From assembly GCF_003255815.1 (NCBI RefSeq), contig NC_037670.1:67727742-67791741 (forward strand): a stretch of DNA of 64,000 bases, given 5' to 3'. This DNA comes from Theropithecus gelada. Taxonomy: Eukaryota; Chordata; Mammalia; Primates; Cercopithecidae. The notes beneath the pieces were generated by a model. It was not told the origin of the DNA and ran no database searches. It worked only from the letters and a program-made list of their open reading frames with translations. This document shows, piece by piece, positions 11,341 through 21,104 of the stretch; within the stretch, counting starts at the first letter, position 1; every line of letters begins with the position of its first letter. Made by a program: the position numbers and the translations under genes.

Positions 11341-12964
11341 AAGTTTTTTAAATGTTATGCCACCACACGTGTGTATTTAAATGAAATGATGTATCTAAGT
11401 GGGTATGTGCACAAATAAATTAAAAGTAATTGTAAAACTTGGACACCTGAAAGTCCCACAGCCTTTTCTGCTGACCAAGGCCATGGGCCTGGCTCCCTCT
11501 CTTCCATGGCTCCCTCTCTTGTGGTCTCTTCTCTGTCCCAGGCAGCAGAGTCCCTACTCTTTGGCAGGGCTGCTTCACTCTTTCTGGGTTCTCTCTGCCC
11601 AGCCCATGTCCTCTGGACTATGCCTTCTACCCTCTTAGTTACTCTCCTAAACATAGTTAGTTCATTCTCTAAGAGAAATTATCCCACCAGCTGGCAAAAA
11701 TGAGCTGTTGACTCACCCTACCCCTCAGTCTCTGTGTGCCTCCATGTCATTGTTTGGAAAGGGAGAGATTAATAACAGCCATGTTCTGCTGTGGGGAGCT
11801 GGAAACACAGTCCGCTGCCTGTCCTAACAAAGTCCTGGGACACTGGGCCTGGCCCCACTCCCTTCACTCCCTCCTCTCTCCTCAGCTATGCACCTCCCAC
11901 AGTTTGTCAGGATGAGAGGCCTTGTCACCTGCTCCCAGATATCAGGTCCTCCCCGGCAGCCTGTACCCAGCATGTGGTTCCCACAGAGCCCACCCTCCAC
12001 CACCCCACCTGAAATGCACAAGTCAGCTACCTGGGGACAATAATCGCTGATCAGCCCGTGTCTCCCAGCTTCTTCTAATCTCCTTAGCACATCTTTTTGA
12101 AGAAATGTATTTAAAACTTTCTACCAGTAACTTAATAATTCGAAGTCTTGCCTTCCTGAGGAATTTGCATTTTAATAAGGGCAGTGCCCTTAGCCCAATA
12201 AACAAGGTCAGGCCCAGCCTGGTCACCTTCCAGATGTGGAGAAGGAAACGTGGAGTTCACATGAGGAGATCCAGGACCCGAACCAGCAAACCACACCACT
12301 CACCTGGGCCTGGCTCTGCCGTACAGAGGCCTGGGTTCTGCATTTGCCAGACCCTCCAGAAAGCCTGCTTCCTCGCCTCCCTTTAGTTTTTCTGCTCTTG
12401 TAGCTTATAACCCAACTTACATTTGCCTAAAGGATTCAGAGCTTTCTCAAGGTCATTAACTCGGGTCATAGCCAAGCTCACAGGGACTGGAAGGACCATA
12501 GCCACACAAGGACCCCCCTACCCCGGCCCTGGTCCCCAGCTCAGTCCTCCCAGGAGGAGCATCAGGCTGTCCCAGGGTTTCCTTGAGGACTCCAGGGTTA
12601 TGGGAGGAGCCCTGGGTTGAAAGTCAGGGGATGAGGGCCCCATGCATAGTCTTATCCCTAACTCTCCCTGAACGTGCAAAGCCCTTTTCCCGGTCCCTCC
12701 TCGTCTGTGAAATATGTAAGGGTATGGACAGGGGACACTGGGTCCGCAGGTCCCCAGGCCCGTCCAGCTCCTGTCTCTACAATGTACCAGGGACAGGAGC
12801 GCTGGAGATGCTCTGAATCAAACCTAAGCGGATCTATGACACAACCCGGTTCACTCCTCAGAGGCATGGCCCTCCTTTTTATATGCTTAAGACAGCAGCC
12901 AGCCACTTCATCAATGAGAAGAAACTGCCCTTTGAGGTTTGAAGAGCAGAGTCAGGGTCTTCCA
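11341..12964. other. single-copy sequence with possible MIR remnant
   Basis: GC content rises toward the right. A weak sense MIR trace lies at about 12650-12720 (CCTCGTCTGTGAAATATG resembling CTCATCTGTAAAATGG). No gene structure can be supported. Confidence 0.4.
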
Positions 12965-13165
12965 CCCACAGTGCACCCGTTGGGCGAGCTCAGTGTCCGC
13001 AGTACAGCGCGCCGCCGGCAGGGGGCGGCAGATGCCAATCCACGGCGCCCGGGACGCGCCCGAGATACTGGGTCTGGGCAGGTGGCTTGGTCTAGGGACC
13101 GCAAAGATGCACCCTGCTAACCCAGGTCTGATTACGCGCGCATGCACCGTCTCACCGCGTCCTTC
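12965..13165. promoter_or_regulatory. CpG-dense patch (small CpG island candidate)
   Basis: I count about 21 CpG dinucleotides in roughly 200 bases, against near absence on either side. Examples are GCGCGCCGCCGG, GGCGCCCGGGACGCGCCCG and TACGCGCGC. Such density survives only where germline methylation is low. The patch is shorter than a classical promoter island, and I see no matching first exon or ORF. It contains the CTCF-like motif at 13015-13029. Confidence 0.6.
13015..13029 (+). promoter_or_regulatory. CTCF-like binding motif
   Basis: CCGGCAGGGGGCGGC matches the published 15-base core CCASYAGRKGGCRSY at 14 of 15 positions; the third base is G instead of A. It sits inside the CpG-dense patch, so occupancy could be methylation-sensitive. 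Occupancy itself cannot be seen from sequence. Confidence 0.55.
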
Positions 13166-14239
13166 TGCTCCCTGCACCCTGCCACAGCCACAACCAACGC
13201 CTGGAACGCAGCTGCTCCTTATTTGTTGAGTGGAAGAATGAATGAATGGCGGTGGAGGTCAGAACACAATTTGGTGTGAATGACGAGTTCCCGTTGAGAG
13301 AATCTGAAGATGCCCCTCCTACCTTGCTCTGTGGCCCTGTGCAAAAATAAAACCTTCCTGCCAGGCCCTCTGCTCCAAACTGGTGTCAGGGAAATCAAGG
13401 GCCTCTCCTATCTTGCGCTGGTGTCCAGGTACACCCTCACTCCTCCACTACGGGGTCCTTCTGTTGGATCTGTTGGAACAGGAGGGAACCGCAGCCTGGA
13501 AAGGTGGGTGTGAACCATGAACCCAGATGACCAAGCTAGTGGATATGGCACAGGCAGTCCCGAAGGAAGGGTCCACGTGTGTCCCGAGGTCAGAACTGAG
13601 AAGCCCTTCAACTGCCACTGCATGTTTCTAACTTCCAGAAACCGTCAGGATGGATCTAATTTCTCATGTGCAAACTGGGGCTCTGAGCAGGTGAGTGGTC
13701 TCCCCCGCGGTCATGCACGCAGCTGGCAGCCCTCCTTGCCCTCTTCTATGTGGAGGGATTTTTCTAGGGAGCAACAGGATGGACATTCACCAGAGGCGCC
13801 CCTGGGGGCCTGGACAGTCCCCCCAGTTACCTTACATCTCCACTCTCCTGGGAGAAGCACGCAGGGGCCACTGAGATCCATGCGGGTTGGGGGGCTGGGA
13901 GCTCAACTCCATTTCGGGGAGGGCAAGATGTGGGGAACAGGGAACATCTGGGGCTCCAGGCATTGTCTCAGGCACCTCCATTCCTTTCCCCACAAGCAAG
14001 GTCATCTTTCTGTTGAAGTCCCTGCAAGAATGAGCAAGACACGTCCCTACTCAGGGGAGACACAAGGGAGGACAGAAGCCTGCTCACGGGAAAGGAGTGG
14101 TTTCCCCACCATCCAGGCATGTGGGTCCTGATGAGCTGTTTGCATCTGAAAGCCAGAGCTCTGCAAACAGCTCACCGACTAGGTAGCAGGGCACAGACAT
14201 GGCACATTCAGGTCAGGGCATACACTGAGTGCCATCCTC
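13166..14239. other. single-copy sequence
   Basis: A GAATGAATGAATGG end near 13230 hints at a LINE tail. A long frame at 13517-14131 is open for 204 codons in GC-rich DNA but shows no domain, signal or recognised homology. Confidence 0.4.
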
Positions 14240-14600
14240 TCCCACCCCCAGCTGCCCTCCACCTCCACGTCACCCTTCTGGTGCCACCTTTTCCTGCTCC
14301 CAGACTGGGGCCTCTTCTCTCACCTCCTCACACTCCATCCTCAGTTCCAAATGCACCTCCGTGTGGACGACCCCTAAATGCTTACCTCCAGCTGAGACTT
14401 CCCTCTTAATGCCATTTCATGTTTCCAGTCTGTCTGTGATGTCTCCACCTGGGTGTCTGTAGGCCTCTCTCACAGCCATATGCAAAACAGCATCTGGGCT
14501 CCCCATCCTCCCCCTGACCTCAGCTTCCCTGAGGACTCCTGCGGGCGCCCCCAGCCTCCTTTGGGATACCTGCGACAAAAATACAAAGAAAAAAATTGCC
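14240..14600 (+). mobile_element. L2 LINE, ORF2 fragment
   Basis: Sense L2 order: GGGGCCTCTTCTCTCACC, ACCTCCAGCTGAGACTTCCC, TGATGTCTCCACCTGGGTGTC, and CAAAACAGCATCTGG. These correspond to the L2 stretch from the CTCAGTCCTCGGACC box to the CAAAACTGAACTCCTG box. Frameshifted and dead. Confidence 0.65.
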
Positions 14601-15197
14601 TTTTCACTCTCACTGTCTCCCAAGTGGAGCTTCCTGGCACCCCCATGACTAATGGAATGGAATGGTTGCTTTGTATTCCTATTTTTAAAATTCCTTTGTT
14701 TGGGTGTCTTATGTTAAACATGGAGAGACACATAAATGAAAGCTCCTGTCTCCTCAATATTTTTAAGAACACCACGTGCAAATGTTTCGGAACCACTGTT
14801 TTAAATCCTGTCAGCTTCCTTCAGCTTCCAGCACTTTCCTGCTCACTCAGAGGAGAGGTAACCCAGCACTCTGCAGGAGCCCAGCAATTCCCAAGGCCTG
14901 CGTCCTCTGCTCCTACTACTTTCGGCCTGGTTGAATGCATTGCTCAGGATTTTCTATTGGTTTTTGGAATTTAGTGTGATTGTGTCTACCGTTTGTGGTA
15001 GAATCTGGCTTGGACAGTTATCCTGTGGCATATCAGAAGAGTCCTAGTGTCCAAAGAGGTGACTAGGAGCAGAATAATGTTTTCCATTGCATGGACTAAA
15101 ACCCTTATGATTTGAGAGGCAATGGAGTTGTGAGGTTGTGACGTGTGTGTTTCTTCTTTGTGCATTAAATAAAACGAGATCCAGCAGAATGTGTAGC
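14601..15197. other. single-copy sequence
   Basis: No element recognised. A GAACCACTGTTTTAAATCC end at about 14787 may be the edge of a hAT MITE, but its partner end is not visible. Confidence 0.35.
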
Positions 15198-15460
15198 AAG
15201 CACCGTAATTTTATTTTATTTTATTTTGTTTTGTTTTATTTTTATTTTACTTTAAGTTCTGGGATACATGTGCAGAATGTGCAGGTTTGTTACGTAGGTA
15301 TACATAAGCCATGGTGGTTTGCTGTACTATCAACCTGTTATCTAGGCTTTAAGCATGCATTAGGTATTTGTCCCAGTGCTCTCCTCCCCTTGCCCCCAAC
15401 CCCAACAGGCCCCAGTGTGTGATGTTCCCGTCCCTGTGTCCATGAAGCACCGTAATTTTA
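15198..15460 (-). mobile_element. L1P LINE, 5'-truncated 3' end, with target duplications
   Basis: Antisense primate L1 tail: a TTTTATTTTATTTTG-rich tract (the A-tail), TTTAAGTTCTGGGATACATG, TGCAGGTTTGTTACGTAGG, GCATTAGGTATTTGTCCC, CCAGTGTGTGATGTTCCCG. A perfect 16-bp target duplication, AAGCACCGTAATTTTA, flanks it at 15198-15213 and 15445-15460. Only about 230 bases were copied. The motif wording suits L1PA8/L1PB-era elements. Confidence 0.92.
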
Positions 15461-15668
15461 AAGCACTGGTGAGAAACCGTATTTGAGAGTATCTGCCATA
15501 GCCGTAACTGGATATGGAACTATCTGTGATTTCTCTTGGTGACAAAGTCACAGGTGCTGGTAACAGCATGGTCACTACCCCTAGGGCAAGTGTTAAGGAC
15601 TGTAAGCATACCTTCACTGCCCACCTGGTGGGCTGGAGCCAACTGGAAACAGGCCAGTTTGATAGAAA

Positions 15669-15834
15669 AGGTGTATGTGTGTGCACATGTGCGTATGTGT
15701 GCATGTACATGTGTGTCTGTGTGTGTGCACATGTGTGCATGTGGGTGCACGTGTATGTGTGTGGCTGTGGGTGTGTGCATGAGTATGCATGTGTATGTGC
15801 ATGGGTGTGTGCATGTGTGCACATTTGTGTGTCT
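15669..15834 (+). repeat. (TG/GTGCA)n alternating purine-pyrimidine tract
   Basis: About 165 bases of GTGTATGTGTGTGCACATGT-type sequence with CA interruptions. It codes for Cys/Val/His-rich and Thr/His-rich strings in several frames, which are artefacts. Z-DNA-prone composition. Confidence 0.95.
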
Positions 15835-16499
15835 CAACTCTGCCACTGGTGAGGTGCACTGGAAACCCTGGAGCCTGGCGTACAGCCACAGCTGGACTCC
15901 TTCCCACCTACACACCCCCTCTATGGGCAGCTTCAAGTGTGCAGAGCAGACACATTTACCAGAAGAACACACCAGGGACAAAGGGGAAAAGAGAGATAGA
16001 CAGGCTTCCTGACCCTCCAGAAGGAAGGATTGCAATGCAGGAGCAGGGCCACCACTTGCCCCAGGCAGGTCTGGAAGGAATCAGGTCTGAGGGCTCATAC
16101 CCATCCCTGTTCCTCATGTCATCAGTCAGTCATAGCAGGAGAAGCCAAGCCTCTCTCCCAATTCTGTAACTCCAAAAAGAGCCCGCTCCCAGTTCTCAGG
16201 CCCAGGCATGGAGGAAGAGAGCAAGAGAACAGTTTCTGTACATCAGCAGTTGTCTGTCCTGCTCATCTGCTAGTCTTCACCCTAAAGCTTGGGTCCTCAG
16301 GGGCAGCTGGGCCCTCAGGAGAGACTAGCAGTGCTGTGAGGCAGGCTCCTCCCAAAGCCAGCCACTGCTTCTTCATGACTCCTCCTGGGACCAGTTAGCC
16401 TCCATTCACAGAGGACTCGGAAGTGGATATGAACATGGCATTACTGAGACTCTGTGGCCATCTGTCCCCTCAACAAAACTCTCCCATGTTTATTTCCTA
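15835..16499. other. single-copy sequence
   Basis: Nothing recognised. Frames at 15789-16169 and 16030-16398 start in or near the TG tract and lack any family signature. Confidence 0.4.
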
Positions 16500-16960
16500 T
16501 CTCAAATTATGTTTGTGATATGTGTCAAGTTGGCTAGACCATGACACCCAAATGTTTGGTCAAATGCCAGTCTAGATGTTGCTGTGAAGGTATGTTTTTA
16601 AATGAGATTAACGTTGAAACCAGTGGACTTTGAGTAACGCAGGTGACCCTCCACAGTGTGAGTGGGCCTCATCCAATCAGCTGAACATCTGCAGAGAAAA
16701 AGACTTGGGTACCCCAAGGGAGAGGGAATTCTCCCTCCAGACTGACTTTGGACTCAAAACTGCGATATCAACTCTTCCCTGGGTCTTCAGCCTGTTGGCC
16801 CGCCTGGCAGATTTCAGACTTGCCAGCCTCCATAATCACATGAGCCAATTCCTCTATCTATAGATAAATATAGATAGATGGACATCGAGATAGAGCTGGA
16901 GAAATACAGATATAAATAGATTTCTACAACCTATTGATTCTGTTTATACGGACTAGTACA
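16500..16960 (+). mobile_element. 5' LTR of an ERVL provirus remnant (MLT2-type)
   Basis: TGTGTCAAGTTGGCTAGACC, the GTCAAATGCCAGTCTAGATG block, GTGGGCCTCATCCAATCAGC, CATGAGCCAATTCC, and the end CTATTGATTCTGTTTATACGG...AGTACA. A short GATA-like stretch sits where the AATAAA region should be. Internal ERVL sequence follows directly (GATTTTAGTACCAAGAAG), so this is a 5' LTR. No 3' LTR is seen in the window. The left end is approximate. Confidence 0.75.
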
Positions 16961-17699
16961 GATTTTAGTACCAAGAAGATAGTTCTAGAGGAACAGAATC
17001 TTAAGGATTTTAAGAATCCTTAAGATCTTAAATCTTAAGGAGCTTTCTGAATTGCTTCTGGGGTTTCTGGAATTGGCTCTCTAAGCTGATTACCTTTAAA
17101 GGCACTGATGACTACTCCTAATAGTAAACAGAATGCAGATAGTCCATGGTGTGTGATGTAACAGTAGAGACATGCAAAACATCACTGTTGAATACTCATA
17201 ATCAAAAATTTATAAGAGCCAAGGATTTGAGTGGTCATGCATATGGTACCTTCAAACATTTTTAATCAAACTAACAAGTATAATGAGATTGGTTGACTGC
17301 TCCTGATGTCTCTAGACAAAGCGGGGAAAGAAAAGGATGAGCTCAGGAAATCAAATGTTCAGCTCAAGCTCTGCATAAATGACCTGAAAGCTTCTATCCC
17401 TGCCCTGAAAGAGACCCTTATTTTCTGTAGCTGCAGAGCTGAAATTGCTGAAAACCAAAACTATAATCGAATCACACCCTACAAGTGGCTGAATTACAAC
17501 ACAAATTGAATCGGACAACCAAGCAGGATGTCTACTCTTAAAATGAGAAATTGATTGGGAAGAAAAGGATACTGAAAATTGGTGTGGGTGATACAGGAGT
17601 TATTACCCAGGCATTACTGAGACTCTGTGGCTACCTAAGAACAAATCACTTAGGCAGATAGCGAGGGCATGGGAGTCCTTGGTAAGGTCTTCTTTCTAA

Positions 17700-18218
17700 T
17701 GAAAAGCAGCCCCAAATCATTTTCTAATAAAGAGCAGCCTGCAACATTGAACTGCAGACATAGACAAGCAGGCTGGGAGCTTGCACGGGTGCACGCCGGC
17801 AGGAACTAGGGACTAGACATGTTCAAGATGGCGGCCCCAACTTCCTTTCTTTGCCAGCCACATGTACAGTAAGGAGCAGACAACATGGCTGCTGGCCAAG
17901 GGGAGAGTTTATTTGCGTAATAAGATTAGGGTGGGGCAACCAGCCTTCCCCACACACTATGTAAACGTCATACCTGATGGAACCAATCTGTGAGCCCTAC
18001 CTAGGTGAATCAGACACCCTCTCCTCAAGCCCGACTGTAAAATCCGGCACATCCCCTGCCGGCCAGTCTTTCCACCTGGAAGTCCCCTCTTTCCATAGAG
18101 AGCGCTGTTCTCCCTTCTCTTTCTTCTATTAAGCCTCCACTCCTAAACTCCTCATGTGTGTTCGTGTCCTAAATTTCCTTGGCACGAGATGACGAACCCC
18201 AGTTATGTACCCCAGACA
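17700..18218 (+). mobile_element. ERV1-type solo LTR inserted in the ERVL remnant
   Basis: Starts TGAAAAGCAGCCCC and ends CCCCAGACA. It has a CATGTTCAAGATGGCGGCCC block, a GTTTATTTGCG stretch, ATTAAGCCTCC near 18130 as a weak polyadenylation signal, and a U5-like GTCCTAAATTTCCTTGGCACGAG end. ERVL gag-like sequence lies on both sides, so it landed there later. I cannot name the family. The exact left edge and the target duplication are uncertain. Confidence 0.5.
17824..17835 (+). promoter_or_regulatory. YY1-type motif in the LTR
   Basis: CAAGATGGCGGC equals the core of the YY1 consensus (AAGATGGCGGC). It is the strongest such site in the window. YY1 sites occur in many retroviral LTRs. Activity is not shown by sequence. 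Confidence 0.55.
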
Positions 18219-18545
18219 AGGTAGCCTCTTCATGAGGACACGTGGTAAGACCCTGATGAAGCTGGAGACATGGATCCTCTGTGTTCTAGTAAGTCTTCCT
18301 TGCCAGTAGGAGCAGCTTCTCCACCCCTGACTGAGGGGATTAACTCTACATTGCCTGGGGAAGCTGCAAAGGCCTCCCCGAGGCAGTTGCCATGCAAGAC
18401 AGTGCTGATTCCCTTTGGGACCCAACCCCAACACCCCTCTTTACTTCTAGACCTAGAACTAGACCAGAGTCCCAGCATGCCTTTAACAGTAAGGGTCAAA
18501 GTGTGCCCCATGAGGAGGTGTGCTGCATTTCAAAAGAACCACTTT

Positions 18546-18848
18546 AGCTGGGCATAGTGACTCATACCTGTACCTGTAATTCCAGCAGTTTGAGAGGCCA
18601 AGGCGGGCAGATTACTTGAGGTCAGGAGTTCGAGGCTGGCCTGGCCAACATAGTGAAACCTCGTCTCTACTAAAAATACAAAAATTAGCCAGGCATGGTG
18701 GTGGGTGCCTGTAATCCTAGCCACTCAGGAGGCTGAGGCATGAGAATCGCTTGAACTGGGGAGGCAGAGGTTGCACTGAGCTGAGATCACACCACTGCAC
18801 TCCAGCCTGGGTGGCAGAGTGATACTCCAAAAAAAAATAACAATAAAA
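18546..18848 (+). mobile_element. AluS, full length
   Basis: GCTGGGCATAGTGACTCATACC, ATTACTTGAGGTCAGGAGTTCG, CACTGCACTCCAGCCTGGG, then an A-rich tail with T and C interruptions. A small CTGTAC duplication sits in the left arm (CTGTACCTGTAATTCC). Inserted in the ERVL remnant. Confidence 0.95.
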
Positions 18849-19168
18849 ATACTTTGATTTTCTAATTTATACAGAAGAAATCTGGGAAGCATGTGTAGAA
18901 ATGGATATTAAAGGTGTCGGATAATAGTGGAAGAAACATAAAAAGCTGGACTGAATCAGGCTGAATTTATTGATATGGGCTCCCTAAGCAGTGATTCTGT
19001 ATTTAATGTTGCAGCTCAGGGAGTTAGAAAAGGTTCTGTTTGGTTGGTTGACTGCAACATGGGCCAGAAGGTGGCCCACAGTAAGTGAGCTTGAAATGCT
19101 GGACCTGCCTTGAAATGCTGGACCTGCCTTGATATGCTGTAGAGGAAGGGAGTCAAAGACTTAGGGAA

Positions 19169-19470
19169 GGCTGGGCGTGGTGGCTCATGCCTGTAATCCC
19201 AACACTTTGGGAAGCTGAGGCGAATGGATCACGAGATCAGGAGATCAAGACCATCCTGGCTAACACAGTTAAACTCCATCTCTACTAAAAATACAAAAAA
19301 TTAGCCAGGCATGGTGGCAGGCACCTGTAGTCCTAGCTACTCAGGAGGCTAAGGCAGGAGAATGGCATGAACCTGAGAGGCGGAGCTTGCAGTGAACCGA
19401 GATCACGCCACTGCACTCCGGCCTGGGTGACAGAGCAACACTCCATCTCAAAGAAAAAATATATATATAT
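19169..19470 (+). mobile_element. AluY, full length
   Basis: AluY diagnostics: ATCACGAGATCAGGAGATCA, GACCATCCTGGCTAACAC, AGAATGGCATGAACC, GGCGGAGCTTGCAGTG. Target duplication TTAGGGAA at 19161-19168 and 19471-19478. The tail is AAAAAATATATATATAT. It is the youngest insertion in the ERVL remnant. Confidence 0.95.
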
Positions 19471-19794
19471 TTAGGGAAACTGGAATGTTCAAGTGGATTT
19501 ATCATTTAAGATTTGCTCACCCTCCCGGGAGGGTACCTACACACCCATTCTCTTACTCCAATCAGGTGGCACCACCTACCATCCACAGTCCTTGAGAATC
19601 CCAGAAAAGAAACAGCGGAACGATATTTTCCTGACCTCGTCTATGATGTGAGCCATAAGGATTTGCCCAACAGTCCATGCCTGGTCTCTGCTCGGGTCAG
19701 TACTGAGGTGTGGCTGCTGTTTCTGGATGCTCTGAACTTGGAATGGACAAGAGAAACACATGCAGGAAATGGCAACGCAGGATGTCTGCCCTGG

Positions 19795-19970
19795 AAAAGA
19801 TGGAGAGAGACACAGAGAGGCAGAGAGAAAAAGACAAAAAGAGAAACAGAGACAGAGACAGGCAAAGAAAGAGAGAGACAAAGACAGAGAGATTGAGAGG
19901 AAAGAGAAAGACAAAAAAATAAGATTGAGAGAGAAGAGGAGACAGGGAGAAAGAAAGAGACAAAGAAAAA
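19795..19970 (+). repeat. GA-rich polypurine tract
   Basis: About 175 bases almost free of pyrimidines except scattered C and T in CAGAGAC-type units. It produces spurious Arg/Glu/Lys-rich (plus) and Ser/Leu/Phe-rich (minus) frames that should not be read as genes. Confidence 0.9.
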
Positions 19971-20335
19971 CAGTGCAGATGGCAGAGTTCTCCCAGGAGA
20001 TCAGAGAAGCAAAGTGCAGAGGAAAGGGCAGGAGAAGGTGGTCAGGTGCATTCCAGGACTAAACTTCACCTCAATGTCCCTCAGTCCTCAACAGATGTGG
20101 CAGAGCAAAGAGCAAACAGGAGGTGCCAGGGCTAGACCTGCAGGGCATCTCCTGGTTACCTAGGCACCGCAGCCAAGGGAGGGGAGGGAGGAGCCCAGCC
20201 TCGCCCTACCCACTGTAAACAGGCAACTACTCCTTTCTGAAAGGAGGGCAGAGCCAAACACTTCTGCTCCCCTAAACAGGAGCCAAGACTGTGCACGGAT
20301 CAATGATGCAATGGGAAGGAGTCTCTCCCGGTCCC

Positions 20336-20367
20336 TCCCCGTCTCTGTCTATATCTCTCTCTCTTTG

Positions 20368-20406
<39 letters not shown>

Positions 20407-20433
20407 TACACCGAGAGAGAGAGAGAGAGAAAG
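20336..20433. repeat. compound (TC)n-(CA)n-(GA)n microsatellite
   Basis: TCTCTCTCTCTCTC, then about 13 CA repeats, then CCGAGAGAGAGAGAGAGAGA. The outer TC and GA blocks are reverse complements, so a single strand can fold into a stem with the CA block in the loop. Confidence 0.95.
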
Positions 20434-20436
20434 GCC

Positions 20437-20783
20437 CATTATGGACTAAAATTCGTATGTTAGAATGCTAACCCCCAAGGTGGTGATATTTGGAGGTGAG
20501 ACCTTTGGAGGTAATTAAGTCATGAGAGCAGAGCCACCATGAATGGGCTCAGCAACTTCATTAAAAAGGCCCGAGTGTTCTCCCTTGTGCCCTCCATCAT
20601 GTGAGAACACCACAAGAAGGTGACCATCTCCTACCAGGAAGCAGGTCCCCACGAGTCACCCCACAGTGCTGGCACCCTGACCTGGGGCTTGCAGCCTCCA
20701 GAACTGTGAGAAATAAATTTCTACCATTTATAAGCCACATCAGCTATTGTATTCCATTATATGATCCCGAACTGGCTGAGACA
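20437..20783 (+). mobile_element. solo LTR, ERVL-MaLR (MLT1A/B-like)
   Basis: ATTATGGACTAAAATTCGTATG, CTAACCCCCAAGGTGGTG, the CATGTGAGAACAC block, CCTCCAGAACTGTGAGAAATAAA with the polyadenylation signal, and an end of CTGGCTGAGACA. The left end abuts the microsatellite. Confidence 0.85.
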
Positions 20784-21104
20784 GTGCACCAGCCTTTCCC
20801 AGGGAGTTTAACTTAACTGCTTTTCTCCACTTATTGCCTGGAGCACCCCATCCCTGGGGCTGGGTTCCGGATGAGAGACTAGGAACAGGCACAGGTGCTC
20901 AATGCCTCTCCTCCCTGCACACTGGAGGCTGCTACTGGAGGAGCCATGGCGTCAGTTACTTCTCTACCTAGGATGAGGGGGTTTCCAGGCAGCCCCATAC
21001 AGCTCCACTGTAGGGTATGCCCCGCATGTGAGCAGGGGATGCGGTCTTCTCATGTATTCTCCACAGCCCCTAGAGACGCAGAAAGAGCACCAGTTTGTCT
21101 AAAA
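20784..21104. other. single-copy sequence
   Basis: About 320 bases with nothing recognised between the MLT1 and MIR elements. Confidence 0.4.

Larger units (their letters stand above)
16961..19640 (+). pseudogene. ERVL internal region (decayed gag), multiply interrupted
   Basis: After the LTR comes TTTTAGTACCAAGAAG, in the position of the leader and primer-binding region. A 67-codon open stretch at 17306-17509 is Lys/Glu/Leu-rich and looks like coiled coil, as in ERVL gag. After the ERV1-type LTR, gag-like sequence resumes: AGTAAGTCTTCCTTGCCAG, GAGGCAGTTGCCATGC, then ATTTATACAGAAGAAATCTGG, TGAATTTATTGATATGGGC and GTTGCAGCTCAGGGAG, and finally GTGGATTTATCATTTAAG. Stops, frameshifts, one LTR and two Alus (18546, 19169) break it. 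Pol and env are not visible. It is a fossil with no coding capacity. Confidence 0.7.

Noticed and set aside
13517..14131. 204-codon plus-strand frame
   Set aside because: GC-rich DNA with few stops; no domain, and it ends before the L2 fragment. Not supported as coding.
15360..16035. Long His/Thr-rich and Cys/Val-rich frames on both strands
   Set aside because: Translations of the TG/CA alternating tract; they appear in several frames at once.
17306..17509. 67-codon Lys/Glu-rich frame as a gene
   Set aside because: It lies in the decayed ERVL internal region and is best explained as a gag relic.
19576..20062. Arg/Glu/Lys-rich (plus) and Ser/Leu/Phe-rich (minus) frames
   Set aside because: Products of the GA-rich polypurine tract, not protein genes.
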